From Fischerella muscicola PCC 7414 (GTDB taxonomy: Bacteria > Cyanobacteriota > Cyanobacteriia > Cyanobacteriales > Nostocaceae), in contig NZ_AJLK01000150.1 of the NCBI RefSeq assembly GCF_000317205.1, positions 38,484 to 102,483 of the forward strand: DNA of 64,000 nt. Direction: 5' to 3'. Under the pieces are notes generated by a model that ran no database searches, was not told where the DNA came from, and saw nothing but the letters and a program-made list of their open reading frames with translations. Both the position numbers and the translations under genes were made by a program. Below, in pieces: positions 54,423 through 63,284 of this stretch. Each line of letters begins with the position of its first letter. Positions within the stretch are counted from its first letter, which is position 1.

Positions 54423-54638
54423 ATGAGTTATTACCGTCGTCGTTTGTCTCCGATTAAGCCGGGAGAACCAATTGACTATAAAGATGTAGACTTGCTGCGT
54501 AAATTTATCACTGAGCGCGGTAAAATATTGCCCCGTCGCATTACCGGACTGACCTCTCAGCAACAGCGAGCGTTAACATTAGCGATTAAACGCGCTAGAA
54601 TTTTGGCTTTATTGCCGTTTATCAACGCAGAAGGCTAA
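54423..54638 (+). CDS. rpsR: 30S ribosomal protein S18
   Basis: A 71-residue S18: [63 protein letters not shown]. All conserved stretches present. It is followed by 250 bp of non-coding DNA with ATCTAAAATC repeats before the RNB nuclease gene. Confidence 0.97.
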   Translation: MSYYRRRLSPIKPGEPIDYKDVDLLRKFITERGKILPRRITGLTSQQQRALTLAIKRARILALLPFINAEG

Positions 54639-54891
54639 ATAGATTGTGGATTTTGCGAAAAGTTTGATCGCCGCAAGCCGGCGCTCAAAGCTTTTCAAGA
54701 CGGATTTGAGACGAATAAGCTAAGTTTATGTAGCATTGCGCTTGGCGTTTGTGAGTCCAAAATCTAAAATCTAGAAAAGTTTAAGTGTAAGATCGGCTTA
54801 TCAAGCTTAAAATTATTCAGATTTGGGATTTAATAGCAAGTTATTTCATCCAAAATCTAAAATCTAAAATATTTTATTCAGTGCGAGGCTT

Positions 54892-56937
54892 GTGGAGAAG
54901 GGGACGCTAGTTGAATTTAGACTTCAAGGCGATCGCCGTTTGGGTGTGGTAGATCGTCCAGACGGCAAAACCCGTTGGTTCATAGTCGATGAACGGGGTC
55001 AATCTCACAGTCTCGCGCCTAGACAAATCACCTATACAGTTACCGGACAAACTTATAAATCCTCACAAATTTCTAGTTTTCTTGAAGAAGTAAAGCCTTA
55101 CTTAGATCCATCAAGCTTAGAAGTAGCTTGGGAACTGCTAGTAGAGGATGGGGAAGCAGTAACGCCAGAAGTAATGGCAAGCTTACTGTTTTCGGAATCA
55201 CAACCACCTCAGTGTTATGCTGCTTACTGGTTGCTATCAGAAGATAAAATCTATTTCAAGCAAAAGGGAGACTCTTACGAACCCCGCACAGCCGCCCAAG
55301 TAGCAGAACGCAAACACCAAATAGAAATAGAAGCACTAAAAGCAAAAGGACAGCAAGAATTTTTGGCTCGTGTAGAGCAAGCACTCAAAGGTGAAGCAGT
55401 CGAGTGGCAAAGACATGACCGCCACCGCTTAGAAGCTTTAGAAAAATATGCAGCACTGCTTGCCGACATAGTGCGTGTAGGGCTAAATTATGACTCTCTG
55501 GCTCGTGCCTATCCGCCGCCAGCACCAGTCCTGGAAACGATGAACATGCTAGGACGTTCTGCAACCCCCCAAGGAGCCTTTCAATTATTGGTAGACTTGG
55601 GTTGGTGGAGTCCTCATGAAAACTTATTTCTGCGTCGTTCCTCAATTCCAGTTCAATTTCCTACAAAGGTACTAGAAGTGTCGCAACAGCGATTGCAATC
55701 ACCACCGCCAGATCCAGATGCTAACCGCCTGGATCTGACCTACCTCAAAGTGTACACAATTGATGATGAAAGTACTACCGAGATAGACGATGGTCTGAGT
55801 TGGGAGCAACTTCCAGATGGGCGGGAAAGATTATGGGTGCATATCGCTGATCCAACACGATTTTTGATGCCAGAAGATGAGTTAGACCTAGAAGCCAGAA
55901 AGCGGGGTAGTACAGTTTATTTGCCAACGGGTATGGTTCCCATGTTTCCAGAAATATTGGCAACTGGGCCCATGAGTTTGGTGCAAGGACAGGTTTGTTG
56001 TGCCCTCAGCTTTGGAATTATATTGGATGCATCTGGCGCAGTAGAAGATTACAGCATTCATGCCAGTTTAATTAAACCTACCTATCGCCTTACCTACGAA
56101 GATGTAGACGAAATGCTGGATTTGGACGTGCAAGCGGAACCCGAAATTGCCGCCATAGCCAGATGGGCAAACAAGCGTAAAGCCTGGCGCTATGCCCAAG
56201 GAGCCATCAGCATCAATATGCCAGAGGCGATGATTAAAGTCAAAGAAGACGACATCAACATCTATGTTTTAGATGACTCTCCCTCCAGACAACTAGTAGC
56301 TGAGATGATGATACTTGCTGGTGAAGTTGCTGCGCGTTATGGTCAAACTCATCAAATTCCTCTGCCTTTTCGTGGTCAGCCGCAACCAGAATTACCCCCC
56401 GAACAAGAATTACTCCAACTACCAGCAGGTTTCGTCCGTGCCTGTGCCATGCGTCGCTGTATGCCTAAGAGTGAAATGAGCATTACACCAGTACGCCATG
56501 CTGGTTTAGGCTTGGCTACCTACACTCAAGCGACCTCTCCCATCCGCCGCTACAGCGACTTGCTTACCCACTTTCAGCTCAAAGCACATCTGCGGGGCGA
56601 TGTTCCACCCTTTTCCGCCGAACAACTCAAAGAAGTGATGATGACCGTTAGTACCATCACCCAAGAAGTCACAATGGTGGAACGGCAGACAAACCGCTAT
56701 TGGGCATTAGAATACTTGCGCCGTTGCACGGATAAAGTTTGGCAGGCAACAGTATTAATGTGGTTGAGAGAAGATAGCGGTTTAGCGCTAATTCTTTTGG
56801 AAGATTTGGGTTTGCAGTTACCAATGTCTTTCCGACGTGCTTTGAAGTTGGGTGAACAGGTTTTAGTGAAAGTTTCCCACGCCGACCCACAAAAAGACGT
56901 GATTCAATTTCAGGAAGTAATTTACCAAGAAGCGTGA
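54892..56937 (+). CDS. RNB-domain ribonuclease (RNase II/R family)
   Basis: A 681-residue exoribonuclease. The catalytic RNB domain has TIDDESTTEIDDGLSWE (the Asp cluster that binds Mg2+), VHIADPTRFLMPEDELDLEARKRGSTVYLP, and TSPIRRYSDLLTHFQL (the RNA-gripping arginines). A C-terminal S1-like strand follows. The first 200 residues are a cyanobacterial type of N-terminus. It starts at GTG (54892). It degrades RNA 3' to 5'. Family length and order fit RNase II/R; I do not assign which. Confidence 0.9.
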   Translation: MEKGTLVEFRLQGDRRLGVVDRPDGKTRWFIVDERGQSHSLAPRQITYTVTGQTYKSSQISSFLEEVKPYLDPSSLEVAWELLVEDGEAVTPEVMASLLFSESQPPQCYAAYWLLSEDKIYFKQKGDSYEPRTAAQVAERKHQIEIEALKAKGQQEFLARVEQALKGEAVEWQRHDRHRLEALEKYAALLADIVRVGLNYDSLARAYPPPAPVLETMNMLGRSATPQGAFQLLVDLGWWSPHENLFLRRSSIPVQFPTKVLEVSQQRLQSPPPDPDANRLDLTYLKVYTIDDESTTEIDDGLSWEQLPDGRERLWVHIADPTRFLMPEDELDLEARKRGSTVYLPTGMVPMFPEILATGPMSLVQGQVCCALSFGIILDASGAVEDYSIHASLIKPTYRLTYEDVDEMLDLDVQAEPEIAAIARWANKRKAWRYAQGAISINMPEAMIKVKEDDINIYVLDDSPSRQLVAEMMILAGEVAARYGQTHQIPLPFRGQPQPELPPEQELLQLPAGFVRACAMRRCMPKSEMSITPVRHAGLGLATYTQATSPIRRYSDLLTHFQLKAHLRGDVPPFSAEQLKEVMMTVSTITQEVTMVERQTNRYWALEYLRRCTDKVWQATVLMWLREDSGLALILLEDLGLQLPMSFRRALKLGEQVLVKVSHADPQKDVIQFQEVIYQEA

Positions 56938-57198
56938 AGTCACAAAGACTAGAGTATCAATTCAGTATGCACAAACTCATGGAATGAAAATTTCAGGTTA
57001 ACAAGTAGGTGGACGTAATTAAATATATAAATTTGGGGCTAATAACCAAAACCCACTTTCACAATTATCAGTTGTCAATAACTGTTAACTGATAAGTGAT
57101 AACTGAATTTGCGGGCGAGTGATTGTTTAGTCTGACAATATTTATCGAACTCACGTTAATTGAGTCTTTCTAGTGAAGTTAAGTAATAAATAATAAAC
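56938..57198. other. Gap after the RNB nuclease gene
   Basis: 260 bp with GATAACTG and TAACTGATAAG repeats around 57065-57105, similar to 29949-29976. No gene supported. Confidence 0.5.
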
Positions 57199-57828
57199 TT
57201 AAGTGGATATTGTCCCCCCAGCTTGAAAAACCTGTTGAGCAGTAAGATTTAGTTCTGGGAATATTGGTGATACGATGCGCTCATAAAAGCGAAACTGATT
57301 AATTTGATATTCACCTTCAACCAAAGCGTAAACAGAGATTGTTGGTTGCTTAGGGTTGCCAATAAACCGTCTGCCTCCTAAAGCTGCATAATCCACAACC
57401 CAGTATTCTTCAATGCCCATAACCTCATAATCAGCCACTTTTTTTAGGTAATCGTCACGCCAATTAGTACTAACAACTTCAACGACTAAGGGAATGGATT
57501 TAGCTTGACTAACAGTTGATTCTTTTTTCCAAAGTGGTTCATTTACTAAGTTAGGACGATTTAATATCACCACATCTGGCAAGTAAGCTGATTCACTCTC
57601 AAGTGGTTTGACGAATGCTGTTTTAGGGATGAAATAAGGAAGATTTAAGCGACTATATTCTAAAGTGAATTTTGTAGCTAAAAATCCAACAACCTCTTCA
57701 TGGTCGCCTGTAGGTGGGGGCATCTCAATAATTACTCCGTCATGCAGTTCATATCGGCTTTGTGAGTTTTCTGGATACCAAGCAACGAATTCATTGAATG
57801 TAAGTAGTTTGCGTGAGGCTTGAGTCAT
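57199..57828 (-). CDS. Uma2 (DUF820) family putative endonuclease
   Basis: About 209 residues. The restriction-endonuclease-like fold is marked by YELHDGVIIEMPPPTGDHEEVV, LPDVVILNRP, and PLVVEVVSTNWRDDYLKKVADYEVMGIEEYWVVDYAA. Uma2 proteins are very abundant in cyanobacteria and their role is not known. Start taken at ATG 57828 with GAGAAAAG upstream; a TTG four codons earlier is in frame. It precedes the nsiR1 array on the opposite strand. Confidence 0.9.
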   Translation of the reverse strand: MTQASRKLLTFNEFVAWYPENSQSRYELHDGVIIEMPPPTGDHEEVVGFLATKFTLEYSRLNLPYFIPKTAFVKPLESESAYLPDVVILNRPNLVNEPLWKKESTVSQAKSIPLVVEVVSTNWRDDYLKKVADYEVMGIEEYWVVDYAALGGRRFIGNPKQPTISVYALVEGEYQINQFRFYERIVSPIFPELNLTAQQVFQAGGTIST

Positions 57829-58151
57829 AGCTTTTCTCAAAGCAAAAATTAGTAGATGTCTTATTTTGAAAAAGTTCTAAATAATTGCATATTACTCATT
57901 GAGTAATACAAATGAACTTAAAAAAGACAATCAAAATCAGGATTTAGGCAAACAATAGCCGAAACTCTAATTTTCAGGTAGGGGCAATTCATGAGTTGCC
58001 CCTACAGCGTTTAGTTTTGCGTAGTTCCTAAAAGTGATAAAATAAATTAATTTACAATTAACCAATAAAAACCTTATTGGGAGTACAAACAATAAAGTTT
58101 TAATACATCTAGGCAATTTTTGCAAAGATGCGTTATCATTTTTTTTTCTCC

Positions 58152-58215
58152 AAAAAAATCCCCTAGCAACCGACAGTCAACTAGGGGTGTTTGTTATCAG
58201 GGTGCATCTACCATT
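58152..58215 (+). ncRNA. nsiR1: nsiR1-like copy 1
   Basis: Hairpin 58160-58187 with 7-bp stem CCCCTAG/CTAGGGG. No TCCGGA upstream of this first copy; it may use a different promoter or be read from upstream. RNA ends are estimates. Confidence 0.65.
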
Positions 58216-58242
58216 ACTATGTTCTAAGACAAACCAATATGC

Positions 58243-58276
58243 TCCGGATAATTTTGTGCAAATTCTTGGCTACATG
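58243..58276 (+). promoter_or_regulatory. TCCGGA (DIF-type) promoter of copy 2
   Basis: TCCGGA 58243-58248, then TACATG at 58271-58276 as the probable -10. 57 bp from the motif to the copy 2 hairpin. Confidence 0.7.
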
Positions 58277-58287
58277 TTTGTTTTTGC

Positions 58288-58355
58288 ACAGAAAAAAATC
58301 CCCTAGCAACCGACAGTTAACTAGGGGAGCGAGTTATCAGGGTGCATCTACCATT
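58288..58355 (+). ncRNA. nsiR1: nsiR1-like copy 2
   Basis: Hairpin 58300-58327 after GCACAGAAAAAAAT. Nearly identical to copy 1 in the hairpin; one substitution in the loop. Ends estimated. Confidence 0.7.
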
Positions 58356-58382
58356 ACTATGTTCTCAGATAAACCAGTGTGC

Positions 58383-58416
58383 TCCGGATAATTTTGTGCA
58401 AATTCTTGGCTACATG
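58383..58416 (+). promoter_or_regulatory. TCCGGA promoter of copy 3
   Basis: TCCGGA 58383-58388, exactly 140 bp after the previous motif; the next 50 bp are identical to it, with TACATG at 58411-58416. Confidence 0.7.
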
Positions 58417-58427
58417 TTTGTTTTTGC

Positions 58428-58495
58428 ACAGAAAAAAATCCCCCGATAGCCTATAGCTAGCAAGGGGAGTTTGTTATCAGGGTGCATCTACCATC
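58428..58495 (+). ncRNA. nsiR1: nsiR1-like copy 3
   Basis: Hairpin region from 58440 to about 58467. The loop differs (GATAGCCTATAGCTAGCAA) and the outer stem is only CCCC/GGGG. The downstream GTTATCAGGGTGCATCTACC block is kept. Ends estimated. Confidence 0.65.
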
Positions 58496-58522
58496 ACTAT
58501 GTTCTCAGATAAACCAGTATGC

Positions 58523-58556
58523 TCCGGATAAAATTGCGAAAATGGGATTAAAAAGT
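58523..58556 (+). promoter_or_regulatory. TCCGGA promoter of copy 4
   Basis: TCCGGA 58523-58528, 140 bp after the previous one, but the following sequence to the hairpin differs from copies 2 and 3. Confidence 0.55.
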
Positions 58557-58564
58557 TATGAAAA

Positions 58565-58632
58565 ACAACAAAAAATCCCTCAGTAGCCAATTACCAACAA
58601 GGGGAGTGAGTTATCAGATTCCATCTACCAGT
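58565..58632 (+). ncRNA. nsiR1: nsiR1-like copy 4 (diverged)
   Basis: CCCTCAGTAGCC...AAGGGGAG at about 58577-58605, then GTTATCAG and CATCTACCA. No TCCGGA follows it, so the regular array ends here. Ends estimated. Confidence 0.5.
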
Positions 58633-58950
58633 CATCTCTATAATGCTTCGGTTAATGGGTAAGGGGAATTCATGGGTTTCTCTATGTCCTTTAACCCAAT
58701 TCCAGTAAATTTTTCCTGATCAACACTCTTAGGCAAGAGTATGCTCTTGCGAACTGTATTGCTAGTCATCTACCAGCCATCTACCAATCTTTGTGTTTTA
58801 GAGCAAAACAGTTAGTATAGTCTGGATGCATTTACCAATGATTCTAGGGATATAAAGGTATGAGACTAAAGCTAAAATCTTCCACTTTTGGTAAGGGATT
58901 AGTTAGACCCATACCCATACACCCTGATTTAGTAGGAAACTGGGTGATCA

Positions 58951-59015
58951 AAATAAAAAACCCTAGTGCTTGATAGCCAACTAGGGAAGCCGAGTTACCA
59001 GGGTATATCTACCAA
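58951..59015 (+). ncRNA. Degenerate nsiR1-like unit 5
   Basis: Hairpin CCCTAG (58961) with CTAGGG (58981-58986) and a GTTACCAGGGTATATCTACC block. TCAGGA at 59043 is a decayed TCCGGA. May not be expressed. Confidence 0.4.
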
Positions 59016-59412
59016 TTCAAAATTCTAGTTGCCAATCTTATCATCAGGATAGTTTATTTGACTTTTCACGGTATGTAGAAACCTTAGGAATGGGAAATAG
59101 TTCAGGGGAAACTTGTGATCTCTACTCTGTATTGGGATTAGGGATCATAAGCAGGGGTAAAGATAGCTGTGATCGGACTTACAGATGAAGACGAAAAATC
59201 AAGGCTTTAGGCAAGGGGTGCTGTTCGGTTAGGGGTATAAGGGTGTAGGTAGGTGTTCAAAACCCTTACACCCTTCCAAAACTGCATAGTCTTATCGCAT
59301 AAGTCTTGTGTGAGCTTCTTTTCCCTTTTCCCCTTCCCTAACATCAGTTTTCAGACATTCCGTGAAAAGTAAGGATAAATTTTTGGTGCATTGGGGACGT
59401 TTTTCTGGTAAG

Positions 59413-59480
59413 GATAGAAAAACCCCCCAGCATGTATTAGCCAAGCAGGGGAGTTAAAGATCAAGGTGCATCTACCAATA
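59413..59480 (+). ncRNA. Degenerate nsiR1-like unit 6, last before hetF
   Basis: CCCCCCAGC...GCAGGGGAG (59423-59451), then AAGGTGCATCTACC. It is followed by the TCCGGA at 59508 that faces hetF. Confidence 0.45.
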
Positions 59481-59507
59481 AGAATGTTCTAGGCACAGCC
59501 GATAAAA

Positions 59508-59545
59508 TCCGGATTAAAGTTGTAGAAGTTGCAAGAGCAGCAAAA
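59508..59545 (+). promoter_or_regulatory. TCCGGA motif upstream of hetF
   Basis: TCCGGA 59508-59513, 150 bp before the hetF GTG. No strong -10 is obvious 17-22 bp downstream. A perfect stem CATCTTG/CAAGATG (59562-59579) lies in the leader. Confidence 0.5.
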
Positions 59546-59662
59546 CAACTGCAATCAGAAACATCTTGGTGACAAGATGCATCTAAATGTATCAGAAACG
59601 AAATATCACTTGTAAATGAATCGCGTTTCAAATCGGCTCGTAGGAGGCAAACAGGAGAAGTT

Positions 59663-62170
59663 GTGACCCAGGAATTTCAAATTTCCGTAACCCCTGTAGG
59701 GCAAAACGACTACTTGGTGCGGACGGAAAGAGTCGCGCAGGGAGTGCCGTTGGCAGAAGAACTGGTGACTTGGCCTGTAGCTGATTGGTTGACAGCTGCT
59801 GGACATTTGATGAATGACCCATTGAAGTTAGTGTTACAGGGGGATGCGATCGCCAGAAACTCTGTCAACTTAGCAGCATTGGGTCGGGACTTTTACGATA
59901 AATTGTTTAAAGGCACCCTCAGAGATAGTTGGATGGCCGCCCAAGGTATCGCCCAAAATCGCCAAGGGGTATTGCGCCTACGTTTGGGATTAAAAGATAA
60001 TCGGTTAGCGCGTTTGCCTTGGGAAGTGATGCACGCAGGCGATCGCCCCATAGCCACAGGCCCATACATTGCTTTTTCTCGCTTCCACTCTGGAATTAAT
60101 GGGGCATCTCGTCTACCATCAATGCCTACACCGCCTGAAGAAGGTGGCATCAGAGTATTGATGGTAGTTGCTTCTCCCAATGATCGAACCCGTTTAAATT
60201 TACTGAAACAAGAAGCTGAAGAACTACAAGCGGAACTACATCGCCAATCACCACGCTTCTCGGAAACTGGGGCTTATCTGCCAGGTATTGAACTAACTTT
60301 GTTGGAACAGCCAGGTAGGGAGGAATTAACACAAGCCCTGGAACAAAGACGCTATCACATCCTGCACTACTCTGGTCATAGTAACTTAGGCCCCAATGGC
60401 GGTGAAATTTATCTTGTCAGTGGTAGAACAGGCCTTACCGAGACATTAAGTGGAGACGACTTAGCAGGCTTACTCGTCAATAACAATATTCAAATGGCTG
60501 TGTTTAACTCCTGTTTGGGGGCATACGCGGCTACTTCTGACCCCACCCAAGAAACAGGCGAACGTAATCTTACCGAAAGCTTAGTAAAGCGGGGTATCAG
60601 GAGTGTTTTAGCCATGTCAGAACGCATTCCTGATGAAGTCGCGCTGACATTAACACAGTTATTTTACCGTAACCTTGCTCAAGGATATCCTGTAGATTTG
60701 TGTGTGAGCCGAGTACGGCAAGGCTTAATCTCTGCCTATGGATCGCATCAGATGTACTGGGCTTTGCCTATTTTGTATCTTGATAAAGATTTTAATGGTT
60801 ATCTCGGGCCGGAAACTGATGTACCCCAAACGGCAAAATTGCTCAACGAGTATGATCCGGCCTTGGGGGGAACAGCAGCACTCTACCCAGCTACGACAGA
60901 TAATACCGATCTGTCTTTGCCAATGGATAATATGGTTGCCTCTGGTCTGACACAAGACTCTGCGGAGTTAGACTGGTTAGGCGAAGAAACCTGGGGTGAT
61001 TTGGTAGATGAAATTGAGTATGACGACCCAACCTATGCCCAGGATTCATCTGTAGTCGCAGGTATATTTGGTGAACTAGGCAATTCCACAGATGCTAACG
61101 AGCAAACCTCCATGAAAGCCGAACTCATAGGGCAGGATGGAGAAGATAGTATTGATGACACAGACAGTGAAAATCTCGCTGCATTGTTGGGAGAATTTGC
61201 ACCACAAATAGCGCCAAATAGACAAATTGCACCAGCAAGTGATGAAGTCGCTGTTGATGATAGCTTAAGTGCAGATTGGCAAAGTACTTTTGCTTCTTCT
61301 TATATTACCCCATCTGAGAAAGCTGCCTATAGACGACGCGCTCGACGTCAGTTGTTGTCTATAGTTGGATTTGTGGGAGTGAGTGCGATCGCAGTATTTG
61401 TAGGCATAAATTGGTGGCAGCAACGAAACTCAACTCTATCTGACATACCATCAATATCCACCGAGTCTAAATCTAGCCAAAATCTGTCACCGACTAGTAT
61501 CAAAACAGAGGCAACCGGAATAGTCACCGCCTATGCTACCGATAAACTCAGCAAAGGTGACTTACAGAATGGACTATTAGCTGTAGAGGCACTTCTTGAT
61601 CGTAATGCCTTAGATAACGCGAAAACAGCCCTTGATCTTGTTCCTGCCAATCAGTTAGATAACTCATTTGTCAACTTTTTAAAAGGACGGTTAGCATGGC
61701 AGTTTGTCCAAATCAAAGACGCTAGATATAGTGTCGATGATGCCCGGCGTTTTTGGGAAAATGCTGTAAAAACAGAACCCAATTCGCTTTTATATTCTAA
61801 TGCATTAGGTTTTGCTTACTACGCAGAAGGCAATCTCAATCGTGCCAACGACTCTTGGTTTAAAGCATTGAACGCAGCTGTTAAACAGAATACATCAGCT
61901 AGTAATATAGTAGTCAAAGCAAAACAAGAAACTCATGATACTTTAACAGCGTATGCAGGCTTAGCCATTGGATTATACAAAGCTGCACGTAATCAGCCAG
62001 ATTCTAAACGAGATCAATATCTTAATGAAGCAGTAAAACTGCGGCAAATGGTAGTCAAAGATGATCCTACCAGTTTTCAAAAAAATCAATTAGCTAACAA
62101 TTGGATGTGGTCAGAAGAAGCAATTAAAGATTGGGAATCTCTTCTACAAATCAAGATTGGATCTCAATAA
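59663..62170 (+). CDS. hetF: HetF, CHAT-domain caspase-like protease required for heterocyst differentiation
   Basis: An 835-residue protein. The CHAT protease domain spans about 160-390 with the His-Cys dyad H239 (ILHYSGHSNLGPNG) and C284 (VFNSCLGAYAA). A long acidic linker leads to one membrane helix (LLSIVGFVGVSAIAVFVGINW, about 565) and a C-terminal TPR-like helical domain (LKGRLAWQFVQIKDARYS, ALGFAYYAEGNLNRANDSW). In Nostoc PCC 7120 HetF is needed for heterocyst formation and cell division control, and its activity limits HetR protein. GTG start with AGGAG 5 bases upstream. It lies directly after the nsiR1-like array. Confidence 0.9.
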   Translation: MTQEFQISVTPVGQNDYLVRTERVAQGVPLAEELVTWPVADWLTAAGHLMNDPLKLVLQGDAIARNSVNLAALGRDFYDKLFKGTLRDSWMAAQGIAQNRQGVLRLRLGLKDNRLARLPWEVMHAGDRPIATGPYIAFSRFHSGINGASRLPSMPTPPEEGGIRVLMVVASPNDRTRLNLLKQEAEELQAELHRQSPRFSETGAYLPGIELTLLEQPGREELTQALEQRRYHILHYSGHSNLGPNGGEIYLVSGRTGLTETLSGDDLAGLLVNNNIQMAVFNSCLGAYAATSDPTQETGERNLTESLVKRGIRSVLAMSERIPDEVALTLTQLFYRNLAQGYPVDLCVSRVRQGLISAYGSHQMYWALPILYLDKDFNGYLGPETDVPQTAKLLNEYDPALGGTAALYPATTDNTDLSLPMDNMVASGLTQDSAELDWLGEETWGDLVDEIEYDDPTYAQDSSVVAGIFGELGNSTDANEQTSMKAELIGQDGEDSIDDTDSENLAALLGEFAPQIAPNRQIAPASDEVAVDDSLSADWQSTFASSYITPSEKAAYRRRARRQLLSIVGFVGVSAIAVFVGINWWQQRNSTLSDIPSISTESKSSQNLSPTSIKTEATGIVTAYATDKLSKGDLQNGLLAVEALLDRNALDNAKTALDLVPANQLDNSFVNFLKGRLAWQFVQIKDARYSVDDARRFWENAVKTEPNSLLYSNALGFAYYAEGNLNRANDSWFKALNAAVKQNTSASNIVVKAKQETHDTLTAYAGLAIGLYKAARNQPDSKRDQYLNEAVKLRQMVVKDDPTSFQKNQLANNWMWSEEAIKDWESLLQIKIGSQ

Positions 62171-62212
62171 TCTACTAACTTCTCACACCGCACCGCTACT
62201 GGCAGCGATCGC

Positions 62213-63268
62213 ATGAGTCTACAGTTAAATAAAGTCCCTAACTTATTTATTTGTCTTGCTATTTTGAGTGGGATAGCTAGCGGTATGCAGCAGATAACTA
62301 TTGCATCAAGTTTAGCTGTAAATCAAAAGCAAGCAATAACTCCTTCATTAAAGCAAAAGCAAGTGTCAAACCAGCTATTTCGTATTGTCCAGAATGGCAA
62401 GTATGGCTTTATGGATGAAACTGGTAAGATAGTTATTAAACCGCAGTTTGATTTAGCCTGGAACTTTATTGATGGTTTGGCACAAATAAAAATTGATGAC
62501 AATTATGGTTATATTGATCAAAGTGGAAAACAGATAGTTTCACCAAAATTTCGTTTAGCTTTTTCTTTTTCTAACGGCTTAGCATTAGTAGTAGATGACT
62601 ATAAATATGGCTATATAGATACATCTGGTCAAATAGTTATTCAACCACAGTATGAAGAAGCTTTAGCATTCAAAAATGGATTAGCGGCAGTTAAAATTAA
62701 TGACCAATGGGGCTATATCAATAAAACTGGCAAGATTGTAATTCAGCCAAAATATCAGCAAGGATTACACTTCAATGAAGGGTTAGCAGCAGTTGAAGTT
62801 GATGGGAAATGGGGATATATAAATTCTAGTGGTCAAATAGTTATTCAACCGCGCTTTGATGAAACTATAGGTTTTTCTCAAGGTTTAGCAGCAGTTAAAG
62901 TTGCTAATAAATATGGTTATATCGATAAAACTGGCAAGCTTGCTATCCAGCCACAATTTGAGCAAGCCTGGGAATTCAAAGAAGGACTAGCAGTTGTTCA
63001 AATTGCTGATAAGTGGGGATACATAGGTTCCAATGGACGAATGATCATTGCACCTAAATTTGAACGAGTAACAGATTTTTCAGAAGGCTTAGCTGCTGTG
63101 AAGATTCAAGAAAAGTATGGCTATATTGACTCACGTGGAAAGATGGTAATTGCACCGCAATTTGATTTAGGATTGAGTTTTAAAGATGGGTTGGCATTAG
63201 TATATACAGGCGGCAAGGCTGGCTATATTAATAAGCAGGGACAATTTGTTTGGCAGCAGACAAATTGA
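62213..63268 (+). CDS. WG-repeat protein
   Basis: A 351-residue protein with a signal-like hydrophobic N-terminus and eight to nine WG (KWG) repeats of about 32 residues, each of the form KYGYIDKTGKLAIQPQFEQA. WG repeats form a beta-propeller-like structure for protein binding. It starts 42 bp after hetF on the same strand and may be co-transcribed. Function is not known; export to the periplasm is likely. Confidence 0.88.
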   Translation: MSLQLNKVPNLFICLAILSGIASGMQQITIASSLAVNQKQAITPSLKQKQVSNQLFRIVQNGKYGFMDETGKIVIKPQFDLAWNFIDGLAQIKIDDNYGYIDQSGKQIVSPKFRLAFSFSNGLALVVDDYKYGYIDTSGQIVIQPQYEEALAFKNGLAAVKINDQWGYINKTGKIVIQPKYQQGLHFNEGLAAVEVDGKWGYINSSGQIVIQPRFDETIGFSQGLAAVKVANKYGYIDKTGKLAIQPQFEQAWEFKEGLAVVQIADKWGYIGSNGRMIIAPKFERVTDFSEGLAAVKIQEKYGYIDSRGKMVIAPQFDLGLSFKDGLALVYTGGKAGYINKQGQFVWQQTN

Positions 63269-63284
63269 GCTATATAAGGTTATT

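Larger units (their letters stand above)
58150..59513 (+). repeat. nsiR1-like tandem repeat array upstream of hetF
   Basis: Each unit has an A-run, a CCCCTAG...CTAGGGG hairpin, the block GTTATCAGGGTGCATCTACC, and a promoter with TCCGGA. Hairpins start at 58160, 58300, 58440 and 58577 (140, 140 and 137 bp apart), then degenerate ones at 58961 and 59423. In Nostoc PCC 7120 a small RNA, NsiR1, is encoded in a tandem array of direct repeats directly upstream of hetF and made in prospective heterocysts. The position, repeat design and downstream gene match. Identity is from context and motif, not from aligned sequence. Confidence 0.85.
57829..59662. other. 1.8-kb non-coding region upstream of hetF holding the nsiR1-like array
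   Basis: No protein gene is supported here; an open frame at 58191-58391 runs across array units and has no coding character. Left part (57829-58140) is AT-rich. From 58150 the repeat array begins; between 58635 and 59400 the units are degenerate. A stem AAGGGTGTA / TACACCCTT (59239-59275) lies between the last two array units. Confidence 0.85.

Noticed and set aside
58191..58391. Small open frame across array units
   Set aside because: It reads through RNA repeats and promoter motifs and repeats its own sequence.
58150..59513. Array upstream of hetF as a CRISPR locus
   Set aside because: Repeat spacing is 140 bp and the whole unit, not just a short repeat, is conserved; it contains promoters.
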